Of a stretch of 64,000 nt of DNA, positions 37,701-45,029 are shown in pieces. How positions within the stretch are numbered: position 1 is the first letter of the stretch; each line of letters opens with the position of its first letter. The DNA comes from Fulvivirga marina (GTDB lineage Bacteria; Bacteroidota; Bacteroidia; Cytophagales; Cyclobacteriaceae). The translations under genes and the position numbers were made by a program. The stretch spans positions 1 to 64,000 of the forward strand of contig NZ_JAEUGD010000014.1 in assembly GCF_016775155.1 (NCBI RefSeq). The letters are read 5' to 3'. Under the pieces are notes generated by a model. That model had not been told where the DNA came from, searched no databases, and was given only the letters and a program-made list of their open reading frames with translations.

Positions 37701-38778
37701 CCGTATCTTTTATTATATGTGCGGTGCTATTATGAACTTCTTTTCCATCTGACTCACGTATAACTCTGTACCCTATTTGATCATAATCAATATAACCTGG
37801 GCTCATCCAGGAACTGGCCAAAGATTTCCATTGTAGGCCGATGTCCGAGGTTTGGCATGTTCCGGCAGTGAAGTTAATTTGATAATTATTCTGATCGAAA
37901 ACCGGAGGCTTAACCGTAGGGCTGAAATTTGAAGCTATACCTACATCGGCATGGTCGATACCTGCATCGTATTCTGTACCGGCCGGTGAACGGTCTTCAA
38001 ATTTTCTGTTGATGTCTGTGCCTGTGGACTCCGTACCATGGTAGTAGCGGATCAGGTTGTTCCAGTGCGGGTGCGTCTTGTTCACTTCTTCGTCATAATA
38101 TTGGGATACCTGCCAATCTGCAAGTTGCGCATCCCATACACGTACTTCTCCGGCATAAAAAGTACCCTGATAACCAGTGTATATCGAGGCTCCGCCTATT
38201 TCACATTTTCCATCACCGGCAGCAGGCCATAGATCGGCTAGCGGCCCGCCATTATGGGTAAGGGTACTGTAAATTACCCTTTCTCCATCAATGTAGAGTT
38301 TTATGGTACTGCCTTCGTCTACTGAGAAAGCTACGTGGTGCCACTGATTCAAAAAGGTTGGCGGGTTATACCCACTTTTGTACCCTCTGGTGAAGTACCA
38401 GTTTCCTCCGTTCTTTTCCGGCAGGCCTCTGGTCTCAAATGCCCAGGCACTTCCTGAGTTTCGATTACCGTCACCCCGGTAGGATACGGTCAGTATTTTG
38501 TCACCACTTATCAGGCGGAAAAAGTTAAAATCATCAGCATAGTTCTGGGTCATATAGATCCAGGCTTCAATGGTGAATGAACCTCCTTCGATGCCCAGTT
38601 GCTGGCCACTTCCCTGGTGGTTCATCAGGATGTATCTGCCCTCAGTTCCACCTCCCGTAAGGTCAATTGAGCCTTCTCGGGTCGGCTGGGCGATACCCCA
38701 TAAGCTCAAAAGCATACCCACAAGAAGTAGTGGGAGGGCTTTTGAGTTGAATGTTAAGTAAGTTTTCATTTCTATCAA
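28777..38778 (-). CDS. Giant LamG-domain cell-surface protein with T9SS sorting domain
   Basis: A 3333-residue exported protein. After the signal peptide come a LamG/concanavalin-like domain (about 30-240), FN3-like repeats (about 300-690), a second LamG (about 730-920) and a carboxypeptidase-regulatory-like repeat (about 1000-1090). A long unassigned core (about 1100-2000) follows, then two further LamG domains (about 2230 and 2440), a BACON-like Ig domain (about 2740-2830), two EIRG-type domains (about 2838 and 3150) flanking a GWNWVSFN repeat, and a type A sorting domain from YPNPFSSELNLAL (about 3263). LamG and FN3 arrays suggest adhesion to polysaccharide or cell surfaces. Its upstream region shares a 60-bp element with the YHYH gene. 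Confidence 0.9.
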   Translation of the reverse strand: MIEMKTYLTFNSKALPLLLVGMLLSLWGIAQPTREGSIDLTGGGTEGRYILMNHQGSGQQLGIEGGSFTIEAWIYMTQNYADDFNFFRLISGDKILTVSYRGDGNRNSGSAWAFETRGLPEKNGGNWYFTRGYKSGYNPPTFLNQWHHVAFSVDEGSTIKLYIDGERVIYSTLTHNGGPLADLWPAAGDGKCEIGGASIYTGYQGTFYAGEVRVWDAQLADWQVSQYYDEEVNKTHPHWNNLIRYYHGTESTGTDINRKFEDRSPAGTEYDAGIDHADVGIASNFSPTVKPPVFDQNNYQINFTAGTCQTSDIGLQWKSLASSWMSPGYIDYDQIGYRVIRESDGKEVHNSTAHIIKDTDVTAGDKHRYILQTYWTINGAKVYSDTKWYSNYGSVKMQYDAPGNLQVSLDNCDKSIDLSWTANSGTPPTWTIQRADDALFSTGVTTLISDLDGSNTSYTLQNQEIETSKYYRVIASGQDNNGCQVGATYSTIKEGKTSSPPSPPTEMTITQDLANKTLVLNWTTPEGSNADSWIIRRSNFDGSNTVEFTTDLATTTYTDADLKLCQTYSYTIGAVNECSPDGNFATTDLTGNISTDLSDAIASIQASKGYFGDAVQVEWELNSSLSNIDRFRIYRSRADKNNFSLLKVLDNDLIYIDETAVGGIFYNYKVVGEAACEDKTIYTNEGIDMGFVIPYGVANGHVEYDGGNAVEGVAINFEKQSTQSTGRSLVFYGDGYVETQTAVTELGTAAFTMEAWIKTICTECSIITKSDADNTWEMGEKVMYLDGNGNLAFVGHSSNYISTNTAVNDNEWHHVAIAWDYSSQTAKAYVDGQAVALTSSSYNGQASDASFSLQLGKANGANGEAKNNFMGYMDEVRVWNVMRTDAQIAENYNRYINNGRDNLIAYWRCDEGIGNHIYDASKTADEFNKHDGTFMGSIGFSSIIPSSDLLGIRGITNAFGDYTIDYIPYASGGEIFKVTPSLGQHAFEPSSRTVFIGDGAKTQNGLDFTDISSFEVTGKVTYENSQVPVEGVAVLIDGIQAVGSDNRPVRSDAEGNYTVQVPIGHHFLSVEKDGHTFSEGYFPQLNEYGDVETFEFKEDRVVNFTDNTKIKVAGRIVGGTIEGDKKLGFDLSLNNIGVADLQLRLQAEGYDLDITDDNIYDVISVTTDPYSGEYSLEMIPEKWVVEKAGNDNYFIEPGDIAVLDLSHSLEQNMVTDSTSTLSNGTVTYEVDTFYYHHKLNFVVRQTPSIYVFDDQDGAFDGDSEIIYTSQQTGDRDTLDLSAAGFNFPVFTQAKEYSMKIYVWEKYENPDHPDGAVEDLVPVQNAEINITDNFGINPEGTSGKTAYNGLYTYTFKAGIPSLSENGEYSYTKTLQVNATVGDENVVWPETDLFRGYILGGLPQEGTDFITYGPEVVEMVLRDPPGSNSYAFIEKGSSFSKTESWVMDVNTNLGLNNTWHSGMYVGLGGGLAGPIVQSDLVLDSELGMTIQRAFSDAGEYTETWTFNERIETSSDPKDVGSDADVYIGKAHNAYITKTKSLALIERTYCDEFGLSYLDTGGDIVLGIIDGYAIDEGNTATYFAYSQRHIVEELIPELLVLRDELFKSDKYESHLPWGHQFYGVSNDNNTDAYNQFKQEAIAANPSVDTTQLSYTFHATGADDELDSVAFINEQVRQWINALALNEAEKVEASTIKNLSVDGSAGAVSEEITETYASQYNWKAARTLNFAWNAKFGALLNGKGFTLRNTFDVGVGLTNGGNSEKAHSVTFGYVIDERDEGDYYSIDVKNTTGVEILNRSHFSDYIPSKSEFIEAQLIRTGIGVGGTGVKALGTTLAYKYTSRTHSFIATAAFAVDAAVFIYELSDASYNLFNTYDNQDNVGTNYNISGFRISSPIFSVRGGQSRCPYEGGEETSFYVENNEPIKLHTATLLRENPKIDAEPAVRNSVPEDEKAVFTLKLQNESESNSDVWYDITIDEASNPNGAIVLIDGLTAERSYLVPAWKTVSKTLTIQKGASGVLDYDSIAVILHSTCQFDPMTSQADIADTVYLSAHFQPSCSDVVLEGLNDNWVVNYEDNNQVAITLKGYDINHPTLEKVDFQYKSLSGNPIAVKGYFMDASSEDYDNYGDQAELLDNRSEVSFIWDISDLTDRTYLVRARATCTDGSVTETDYVTGVIDRVTPVVFGSPEPSDGILNPSDDISVRFNETIESGLVKDHNISVRSILNGSEVSHATAVSFNGVNEKARIPAITLNNKSFTVEYWLKRDAGTSGTAFTKGTGADLLEIAFNADETIAVTMGLQTFSVEPSAYYSSVTPVNAWHHWGMAYDNDTHELRFFMDDQLLMTKTGIFFSATEVENAYLAADADNGNALECQIHEVRLWNKALTVSRSVEYMNQTLSGNETGLYGYWPMNEGDGTLALDKAAGRHMAIDANWSLYPGSDAFAFNGSGQYLTLDGNNVVITNETDFTVEFWFRMQTPSTTQTIFSSGKGDLTDTLYNELYALSINALPSGQLNVVSQGNIFTAATTNYFDSQWHHFALSVDRDATTKSYIDGKLQKSSSNSGIAGLAGSQLWLGARGFKTTSSTYATDQYFEGSMDEFRIWNSARPVKYINNYKNTKLAGDEYGLIAYLPFEKYEEVMGGIVRTTTLSDEATPQFLTQAAPAVATGGETFTEGASITDVRPVQDIPFDFVVNNDEIVITPLIDAYRIEGQTLEISVSDIRDLNGNRQLSTASWTAYVQQNELVWQENTIDVTQEEGNSTTFKATIANLGGVPYDYTLEDMPAWLTTDASTGTVPANATKTLTFKVNAGLNVGYYERSINLGTSQDFNEQLTVNVTVSKPAPDWNVNIDNYEYSMNVFGRLIINEVVSLDVNDVVAAYVGDEIRGVASPEYVEALDEYLLFMTVYSNVTSNETISFKVWDASKAQTHEEVTPQLNFLANSIIGTTATPQDIVASDAISTTLEFGQGWNWVSFNLVSDDLQSVNTIFSAVGEQDDVVKGQHALDIYDASTGWLGGITLNEGGLQIGEMYKVYLKSGGTIKYNGTPADPQSTNIQIDAGWNYVGYTPQATMTVTEALAGLNPVTGDMIKSQSKFSMYDASFGWVGSLKSMSRNQGYMLYSANNVSFTYPESSSLSSGRVNASEEESITLPEGWHVASARQFSDNISIIAEISGAMNVTDSDILLAHANGEIRGYAKRYTLNNGKDAFFLTVHGDAGEQITFSLYNEDSQTFTEATNQLKYVNNAIVGDIKQPYPIELNEELSVETLTAYPNPFSSELNLALPCTSGTLEVYNAHGKLLKSQEVSGQTARVTFEQPLPSGTYFVKVVGPCGVASTKVVKTDQ

Positions 38779-38901
38779 TTTTGAATATGTATTTGTCTGT
38801 AAGTCAATCTCTTATTTGATTCCTGTCAGGGTGTTCTACATCACTGAAAGAAGCTGATGGGACGGCGTATACTTTTATATTTAATTGTCAATAAATTATA
38901 C

Positions 38902-38992
38902 TTTACAAATTTCGCTAGTATGTTTTTTCAGTCCTATTTGGATGCGTTAACAAAGCGCTACGTAATTGCATAAAGCGTTAACAAAGCGCTAC
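38902..38992 (-). promoter_or_regulatory. Upstream element shared by the giant and YHYH genes (copy A)
   Basis: The block 38902-38961 matches 41091-41150 at 55 of 60 bases. It ends with GCGTTAACAAAGCGCTAC (38944-38961), repeated exactly at 38975-38992, 31 bp on. It lies 124 bp upstream of the giant gene's start, in a 260-bp gap with no gene. Confidence 0.6.
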
Positions 38993-39039
38993 ATGGAGGC
39001 AAAAAGTGTTACTTATGACTCTTCTTAATGGGTTGTTAC

Positions 39040-41010
39040 TTACTCTGTTACGCTATCAAAAGTCAGGCTGGCCGTTCCTAAAGTGGTAACCGTACCTATA
39101 GCATCAACAAGGGTAGAATAATCCACGTCTATACTGTTTGAAGTGGGTAAGGAAGCCGGCGTTTCAGATAAGGCGTATATCCTGATGGTGTATTCATGCG
39201 TGCCTGGGTCAGGAGAACAGGGTGAAGTATAGCCGATGGCATAATCACCTTTTTTGTTGTTTTTGCCAATGTAACCAATCGATACGCCTGCCTCTCCCCA
39301 TGGAATTTCACTTACGCTGGCATCGATATTCCATACCTGCATATAGCCATCGGGTGATTTTGTGGGATCACTGGCATCTGCCGGGTTGGGGTAGTGATAC
39401 ATCACAATAGCGAAGGCACCGGTACCCGCCGGAGGGTTTGACCAGGCTACGGGTATGGATCGCTCTTCAGGCTGATCGCATTTATAAGTATCTAGCAATT
39501 CGCCATTTGAAACTGCGGCACTGGTTAGCGTAAAATCAGAAGAGCTTCCTGAGGAATTGTAGCCATAGGCATCAGCATGTATTGTACCCGGATCACCGTT
39601 ATAGGTAAAGGTTTTTGAGCTACTGGCATCTGTTATATCTGTGGTGAAAGTGAAAGTAAAAAGGCCATTATCATCCCAGCTGTATTCGATCATACCATTT
39701 TTGGTTACATTATTCGTAGTGGTTTTGTAAGACAGGGCATAACCGTTATTGGCATCGTTCATATCCAGTCCGGTAATTTCGTGACTGTCGGTACCACCTA
39801 CTAAGGTGATATCGCTAAGTCCTCTTTCCGTCATAGCAGTAGGTTGTGGTTCGATCTGGTTGTGTTGAATGCCTTCCTGGTCTACGGTAACTACACCACG
39901 CAGCGACGGCGTCATGTAAGGTGCATTGGAAGAAGCATGGTAGTGGTAATACCCGTTTTCGTCTTCATGGCCGAAGTGTTCATCAAGGCCGGTTACTGTA
40001 GAACCATCCGGTTCGCTATAACCATATAGCGGAAATCCATCCAAAACAAAGGCAATGGGGTAGGTACCTGTTTTGGAATTTAAGTGCACGGGAGGGAAGT
40101 GGTAATGATAGTCGTCGCCATTACCTGAGTGACCGCCGTATGCGTCCAGCTCACCGATCTCCCATGAGAGCTCTCCGCTAGCATTATAAGGGTTGAAGAT
40201 TGGAATGCCGTTGGTAGCAATGGCGATCGCACCTCTTTGAAGCTCATCAATAATAGCAATATTGTCTGTTTCTTCATAGGCTGGATTTATAGGAATAGGC
40301 CACGCCATATTTTCCTGTGTGTTTTCAGCATAGGTATACTTAAATGGTGTTGGCACACGCTCGATCCAGGCGGTGATACCTACCATCATCTGATGGTCAG
40401 GAATGCCGTTAGACTCCACATAGAAATAGTCATCATCTGTATCTACGTAGCTAACATTGCTGAATATTGAGAAGGTCTCGCGTAAAAATGATATGTCGTA
40501 AGCTTTCGCAATGCCTGAGGAAGTAGTAGGATCATTATCCTTATTGCAGGCATATAGGGATATTAAGAACAATAGGGATAAGCTGCTATAAACAAATTTT
40601 ACGGACTTATTTCTTGGGCTGACCAATACTAAAATCAAAGCGATGAGCACAATAGCCAATGCCATTACCGGAATAGTCGATTTAGCAGGAGATGCTTCAT
40701 CTTTAGCAACGGGATTATTTATAGCTTCTATTTTCTCTGTTTTTTGCTTTACAAAGGCAAAGTCTTCGTCAGCAAGTTCAGATATTTTGATTTGTGTTAA
40801 CTCACCATGCTCATCTTCAAGGTAAATAAAGTCATTGGACTTCATTAGAAAAGCCCCTTTCACGGAAGTCTTTCCTTTGAGGTGCCACTCTTTTAAGTTT
40901 TTAACACCATGTCCACCCGGGTGTGCCAGGGCCACGCCTGATACAATGAACAAGAGGATTGCAATTACAGTAGTTTTGATCTTCATATTGGATAAGTTCT
41001 TTGTCGTCAT
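39040..41010 (-). CDS. YHYH-domain and PEBP-like membrane protein
   Basis: A 656-residue protein. An export signal (TTVIAILLFIVSGVALA) leads into an SHD1-like segment (WHLKGKTSVKGAFLMKSNDF...KISELADEDFAFV, about 42-88). A membrane helix follows (PVMALAIVLIALILVLVSP, about 113-131), then a second hydrophobic stretch with an internal lipobox (LLFLISLYACNKDND, about 146). The YHYH domain comes next (DDYHYHFPPV near 297 and NGYYHYHASSNAPY near 350), which may bind metal. The C-terminal 150 residues resemble the PEBP/YbhB fold (IPVAWSNPPAGTGAFAIVMYHYPNP, then GYTSPCSPDPGTHEYTIRIYAL). The internal lipobox suggests an ancient join of two proteins, an inner-membrane one and a lipoprotein. Confidence 0.8.
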   Translation of the reverse strand: MTTKNLSNMKIKTTVIAILLFIVSGVALAHPGGHGVKNLKEWHLKGKTSVKGAFLMKSNDFIYLEDEHGELTQIKISELADEDFAFVKQKTEKIEAINNPVAKDEASPAKSTIPVMALAIVLIALILVLVSPRNKSVKFVYSSLSLLFLISLYACNKDNDPTTSSGIAKAYDISFLRETFSIFSNVSYVDTDDDYFYVESNGIPDHQMMVGITAWIERVPTPFKYTYAENTQENMAWPIPINPAYEETDNIAIIDELQRGAIAIATNGIPIFNPYNASGELSWEIGELDAYGGHSGNGDDYHYHFPPVHLNSKTGTYPIAFVLDGFPLYGYSEPDGSTVTGLDEHFGHEDENGYYHYHASSNAPYMTPSLRGVVTVDQEGIQHNQIEPQPTAMTERGLSDITLVGGTDSHEITGLDMNDANNGYALSYKTTTNNVTKNGMIEYSWDDNGLFTFTFTTDITDASSSKTFTYNGDPGTIHADAYGYNSSGSSSDFTLTSAAVSNGELLDTYKCDQPEERSIPVAWSNPPAGTGAFAIVMYHYPNPADASDPTKSPDGYMQVWNIDASVSEIPWGEAGVSIGYIGKNNKKGDYAIGYTSPCSPDPGTHEYTIRIYALSETPASLPTSNSIDVDYSTLVDAIGTVTTLGTASLTFDSVTE

Positions 41011-41534
41011 ATGCTCTCAGTTTTGCTCTTTTAAGGAATTATCCTTCACTAGGGGAGAGTGATGCGTGGATAATTTTATTTAAATAGTGTTTTACAAATG
41101 TCGCCAGCATATTTTTTCAGTCCTATTTGGACGCGTTAACAAAGCGCTACATCATAGTAATTCCTCTTCTTGTGAACACTTCTTAATCCCGGTCGCTGCC
41201 CTAATTCTGGGGCTGTCCTAACCCCAAGGCTGTCCCCCGACAGCCATTTGGTCTTTATCCATCACTTTCTGATTTGTGTTGTTGGATCGTGTTTGCTTCC
41301 GTTTGAATGGTTGGGTTGGGTTGGATATTAAGTTTGGTCAGTGCACTGGAGCGGTTAAGCTTTACTAAACTTTTGAAGTTTAGTAAAGCCGCGTTTTAGT
41401 CCTTTTGGCTTGGGTTTAAATCTTCCTGGTGGCTGTCCCCTGACAGCCACCCTCTGCGCAGGCTTTTCATTAATGTATATTTCTCAAGGTAATATTGATG
41501 TGAATTTCATGGAATCTTGCTATTTTGGGAGTTG
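41011..41534. other. Intergenic region with three strong hairpins
   Basis: No gene. It contains shared element copy B (41091-41150) and three inverted repeats: GGCTGTC-CCCC-GACAGCC at 41228-41245, a perfect 14-bp stem GCTTTACTAAACTT / AAGTTTAGTAAAGC with a 3-nt loop at 41359-41389, and GGTGGCTGTC-CCCT-GACAGCCACC at 41428-41451. The first and third share the core GGCTGTCCCC(C/T)GACAGCC. The neighbouring genes diverge, so these are not simply terminators. Confidence 0.7.
41091..41150 (-). promoter_or_regulatory. Upstream element shared by the giant and YHYH genes (copy B)
   Basis: Matches copy A at 55 of 60 bases, including TTTTTTCAGTCCTATTTGGA and a single GCGTTAACAAAGCGCTAC (41133-41150). 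It starts 81 bp upstream of the YHYH gene's ATG. Confidence 0.6.
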
Positions 41535-42404
41535 ATGAGCCTTAGAAAAAAGACAATACTTATCGCTGATGATGAAAGGGAAATTATCCGGGTCATGAAT
41601 CGCGAGTTGCAGGATTATTTTGACGATATCCAGATCATCAATGCGGGGAATGGGAAAATGGCTGTGCGTGTCGCCGAAGAGGAACTCCCGGATATTATTA
41701 TCATGGATTGGGATATGCCTGAGATGAATGGCATTGAAGCTACCCGGGCCATATGTAAATCGGAGAAGACGCATGATATTCCTATTATCATGGCTACCGG
41801 ACGTATGACGCAACCGGAGGACCTACGCATAGCTTTGGAGGCTGGGGCTGTTGATTTTATAAGAAAGCCTATCGAGTTTGTTGAATTAATCGCCAGAATT
41901 AATACTTCTCTGCGCATACGGGAGCAGAACCTCGCTATTCAGCAGTTGTTGAAGAGCGAAATAGAGTTGAAAAACAGAAAGCTTACCACCACATCAATGT
42001 TGATTGTAGAGCAAAATAATCTGCTTAATGACTTTTTTGATGAGTTAGGTGCTATTGAGAAGAAAGCCTATGAAGTGTGCAACCAGCTTACACCCCAGGT
42101 CAGTGATCTTAAAAGACGTATTCAGAACTATTTCGATATAGATAAAAGCTGGGATACTTTTAAATTTCATTTTGAAGAAGTTCATCCAAAATTTTTTGAT
42201 ATCATACAGCAGCGAGGCAGTGATATTTCGCATAAGGATTTAAAGCTTTGTGCGTACTTAAAACTGGGGATGGACAATAAGGAGATTGCTAATTTGCTCA
42301 ACATAACAGCTTCGAGTGCCCGGGTGGCTTTATCACGGTTAAAGAAGAAGCTGAACCTTGATGAAGAAGATAACCTAAGAGAAGTGATATCAGAGATTGG
42401 GTAA
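41535..42404 (+). CDS. Response regulator with C-terminal LuxR-type HTH
   Basis: A 289-residue protein starting MSLRKKTILIADDE. The receiver domain (about 5-125) has the acidic pair ADDERE, phosphorylatable Asp in IIMDWDMPEMNG (about 55), Thr/Ser in MATGRM and Lys in FIRKPIE. A coiled-coil linker is followed by an HTH region: ISHKDLKLCAYLKLGMDNKEIANLLNITASSARVALSRLKKKL (about 231-274), the GerE/sigma-like form seen with Bacteroidota TPR kinases. The first in-frame ATG at 41517 adds six residues not typical of the family. A TPR histidine kinase lies nearby on the other strand and may be its partner (inference). Confidence 0.9.
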   Translation: MSLRKKTILIADDEREIIRVMNRELQDYFDDIQIINAGNGKMAVRVAEEELPDIIIMDWDMPEMNGIEATRAICKSEKTHDIPIIMATGRMTQPEDLRIALEAGAVDFIRKPIEFVELIARINTSLRIREQNLAIQQLLKSEIELKNRKLTTTSMLIVEQNNLLNDFFDELGAIEKKAYEVCNQLTPQVSDLKRRIQNYFDIDKSWDTFKFHFEEVHPKFFDIIQQRGSDISHKDLKLCAYLKLGMDNKEIANLLNITASSARVALSRLKKKLNLDEEDNLREVISEIG

Positions 42405-42845
42405 AGGCATAAATTCCCTTCATTACGGTGTGTCCTTGAGAATTACTACGGATTATTTTGATAGCTGAGCTTCTTACTTTTTGTCTTGAGCAAAAAATTC
42501 AAGCATCACCTTCGCGTAGCTGCTATGGCGGAGCAAGGCATGTACTCAAAATTCTAAAATTCGAGGAGTTCCAATGAAAATCAATAAACTCCCTGCGGTC
42601 AAACAGTATTGATTTTTTAACCGTTCCACTCCTTGAATTTCTTACGGCCTCCGCTAAAGGCTTCTACCGTCAGCGGAATGCATTTTGATCAAGGCTGATC
42701 TCAAATCCTATTTCCTAACAAATTTTAACTTTTGAGATCCTGTTTTTTTAGCCTACGAGAAAAAAGGTTTGAAAATTATGAGAAGGAGCTTCTTTAGTCT
42801 AAAAGTAATTATCAAGGGTGCCCATTTCAGGAATCTCAATAGTTA
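42405..42845. other. Non-coding stretch
   Basis: No open frame. The sequence has the look of a degraded coding or repeat segment with scattered stops in all frames (blocks such as CTCCCTGCGGTCAAACAG and GGCCTCCGCTAAAGGCTTC), but no family was recognised. Confidence 0.5.
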
Positions 42846-45029
42846 TCACAGTGACAACTGCTTCAGTTCTTCCAGTAATTGGTCGTAATGCTGTCGATTG
42901 TCAGAAAAGGCGGCATTGCTTAATGCAGTTATGATTGGTTTCAGGTTATTCAAATCTCGCTTTTCTACTTCATCCATTATATTATCTAATAACAGCGCAT
43001 TGTGAAACTTGAGGGTTTGAAGTTGAGGTAGTATCTCTGCTACATAAGACTTTTCTTTCGCGGTTAAAGCCATGCTTTGGTCAACCACTTCAGCGGCAGT
43101 CTCTCTTGTATTGGTACCCGCTAGCTGTAGATCAAAAGTGAAGGTAGTGCCTTTGCCGGGTGAGGATTCTACTCTGATCTGTGAGTGGTGAGCTTCGAGA
43201 GCCAGCTTGCAAAAGGTCAGTCCCAGGCCTGTGGAGGCGATGTTACCGGATGCCAGAGGTGATACCTGCTTGTATGGTTCAAATATTACATTGAGGTTTT
43301 CTTTTGAAATACCTTTCCCCTGATCGGTAATACTAACCGTTATTTGATCGCTGTGTTTCTCAGTTGTGATCAGGATACGCCCATTTAATGGAGAATATTT
43401 GATGGCATTAGTAAATAAGTTGATGAATACTCTGCTGATCAGTTCTTTATCTGCATTAACCATGCAGGGGTTCAAATTGGCTTTAATATTTATATTTTTT
43501 TCTGCCAGTAGTGGTCTTACCTGATCTTCTGCGTCTTGTATGATCTTATCCAGAGAATGGGCTTCGGTGTCAGGGATAAGCTGAGCTTGTTCAAACTTCC
43601 GTATATCCAGCATGTTCTGTACCAGCGTCAGCATTTTGCCAGCCATATATTTTACCGTCTCGTCATTATCCTGTTTTTTCAGGATCACCGATAATGGGTT
43701 TTTCAGGTCGTGCGCCACCATGCCGGTTACTGCGTCCTTAAACTGACTCATTTCTTCCAGCTGCTTGGCTTTCATTTCCCGGCTCTTTATTCTGCTTCTG
43801 AAGATGAAGAAAGCAATGACCAGCCCAATCACAATGACTGTAATAAAAAGCATCAGTCTGAGTTGTGCGGCCTCTTCCTGTGCTTGTAATAATTCTATTT
43901 GGTCTTGTTGTTCTTTAAGCACTTTTTCCTGTTTTTCTGCCTCATATTTTCTGAGGAGTTCGTTATATCTCACCTGGGTCTTATGTCTGATCAGGGTATC
44001 GAGCAACTCGCTACGTTCTTTAAGGGTTGAGTACGCCCTGGACATGTCATTTTGTTGGGCGTAAAATTCATGCAGGTTGCCCAATACTTCAATTTTGCGT
44101 TCGGCCGATTCGATCTTCTCTGCAAGGTCCAGTCCAAGTGAGTAATAATAAAGCGCGGAGTCCGGTTGGCCAATCAGTAAATAATCCTCACCCAGATTAC
44201 TATATGAGGCTATCAGATTGGCAGGATTATTTTCCTCTTTTTCTATCTCAAGGGATAATAGGTCGTATTTTAGAGCTTCCCGGTAATTATCCACCTCAAA
44301 ATTGATACTGGCCAGAAAGGAGTAGGAAAAGTTTTTGATGTTTCTTCTTTCTCTGGGGTTTCGAAGTTCTGCCAGTTTTAGGCACTCGAGGAAATACGAC
44401 TTGGCTAAATCATAGTTGGCTTTATTGAAATGATAGCGTCCGTAGCCGGATGCCAGATGATAATCTATTTCAGAAGTGTCTGAGGATATGTCTCTGAATT
44501 TCGAAGCACGATCGAGATATTCTAAACTCAATTCAAGGTTACCAAAGCCCTGGATGGCCAGGTCACTCAATTGAATGTAGAGCATGGCCTGCTTCGAATT
44601 ATATTTTTCCGTGTTGACTGAATTAATAAAGTTCAGGGCCTGCTCATAAGCCCATGCAGCCGAGTCAAATTTTGATAATGCCCCGTAATGTATGCCAAGG
44701 CTTCGCAATGTTTTGAATTCCAGATACTTTAAGCTATCAGGTAGATTTGGCAGGTAAGCGAGCGTGAGCATTAAATTATCCACGGCTTTCCTCAAATTAA
44801 TTTCGTGCATGGAATAATACTGCCCCAGATGGTAATAGTAGTAAGCTTCGAGATGTGTAGGATATTTATCATGATTAGCTTCTATGGCGTGTGCCAGCTT
44901 ATAAAAGCCAGTGGTGTCATCCGGGTCTGAAGCCAGCGGCCTGATACTTTCCATACCTGGAAGTGGAGGTCTTTCCTGAGCCAGTAACCAGCTAGTGCTT
45001 AGTAAGAGAATGATCAGGGTGTATTTCAT
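42846..45029 (-). CDS. TPR-type sensor histidine kinase
   Basis: A 727-residue protein: signal sequence (TLIILLLSTSWLLAQ), TPR repeats (about 75-330), a coiled coil, one membrane helix (LMLFITVIVIGLVIAFFIF, about 390-410), and a HisKA domain with the phospho-acceptor in VAHDLKNPLSVIL (His about 436). The HATPase domain has the N box in NLFTNAIKYSP (about 540), ITDQGKGISKEN (G1) and STGLGLTFCKLAL (G2). A C-terminal helical extension of about 85 residues (KEKSYVAEILPQLQTLKFHNA...) follows and may be a regulatory or docking domain. It may act on the response regulator encoded on the plus strand at 41535 (inference). Confidence 0.93.
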   Translation of the reverse strand: MKYTLIILLLSTSWLLAQERPPLPGMESIRPLASDPDDTTGFYKLAHAIEANHDKYPTHLEAYYYYHLGQYYSMHEINLRKAVDNLMLTLAYLPNLPDSLKYLEFKTLRSLGIHYGALSKFDSAAWAYEQALNFINSVNTEKYNSKQAMLYIQLSDLAIQGFGNLELSLEYLDRASKFRDISSDTSEIDYHLASGYGRYHFNKANYDLAKSYFLECLKLAELRNPRERRNIKNFSYSFLASINFEVDNYREALKYDLLSLEIEKEENNPANLIASYSNLGEDYLLIGQPDSALYYYSLGLDLAEKIESAERKIEVLGNLHEFYAQQNDMSRAYSTLKERSELLDTLIRHKTQVRYNELLRKYEAEKQEKVLKEQQDQIELLQAQEEAAQLRLMLFITVIVIGLVIAFFIFRSRIKSREMKAKQLEEMSQFKDAVTGMVAHDLKNPLSVILKKQDNDETVKYMAGKMLTLVQNMLDIRKFEQAQLIPDTEAHSLDKIIQDAEDQVRPLLAEKNINIKANLNPCMVNADKELISRVFINLFTNAIKYSPLNGRILITTEKHSDQITVSITDQGKGISKENLNVIFEPYKQVSPLASGNIASTGLGLTFCKLALEAHHSQIRVESSPGKGTTFTFDLQLAGTNTRETAAEVVDQSMALTAKEKSYVAEILPQLQTLKFHNALLLDNIMDEVEKRDLNNLKPIITALSNAAFSDNRQHYDQLLEELKQLSL

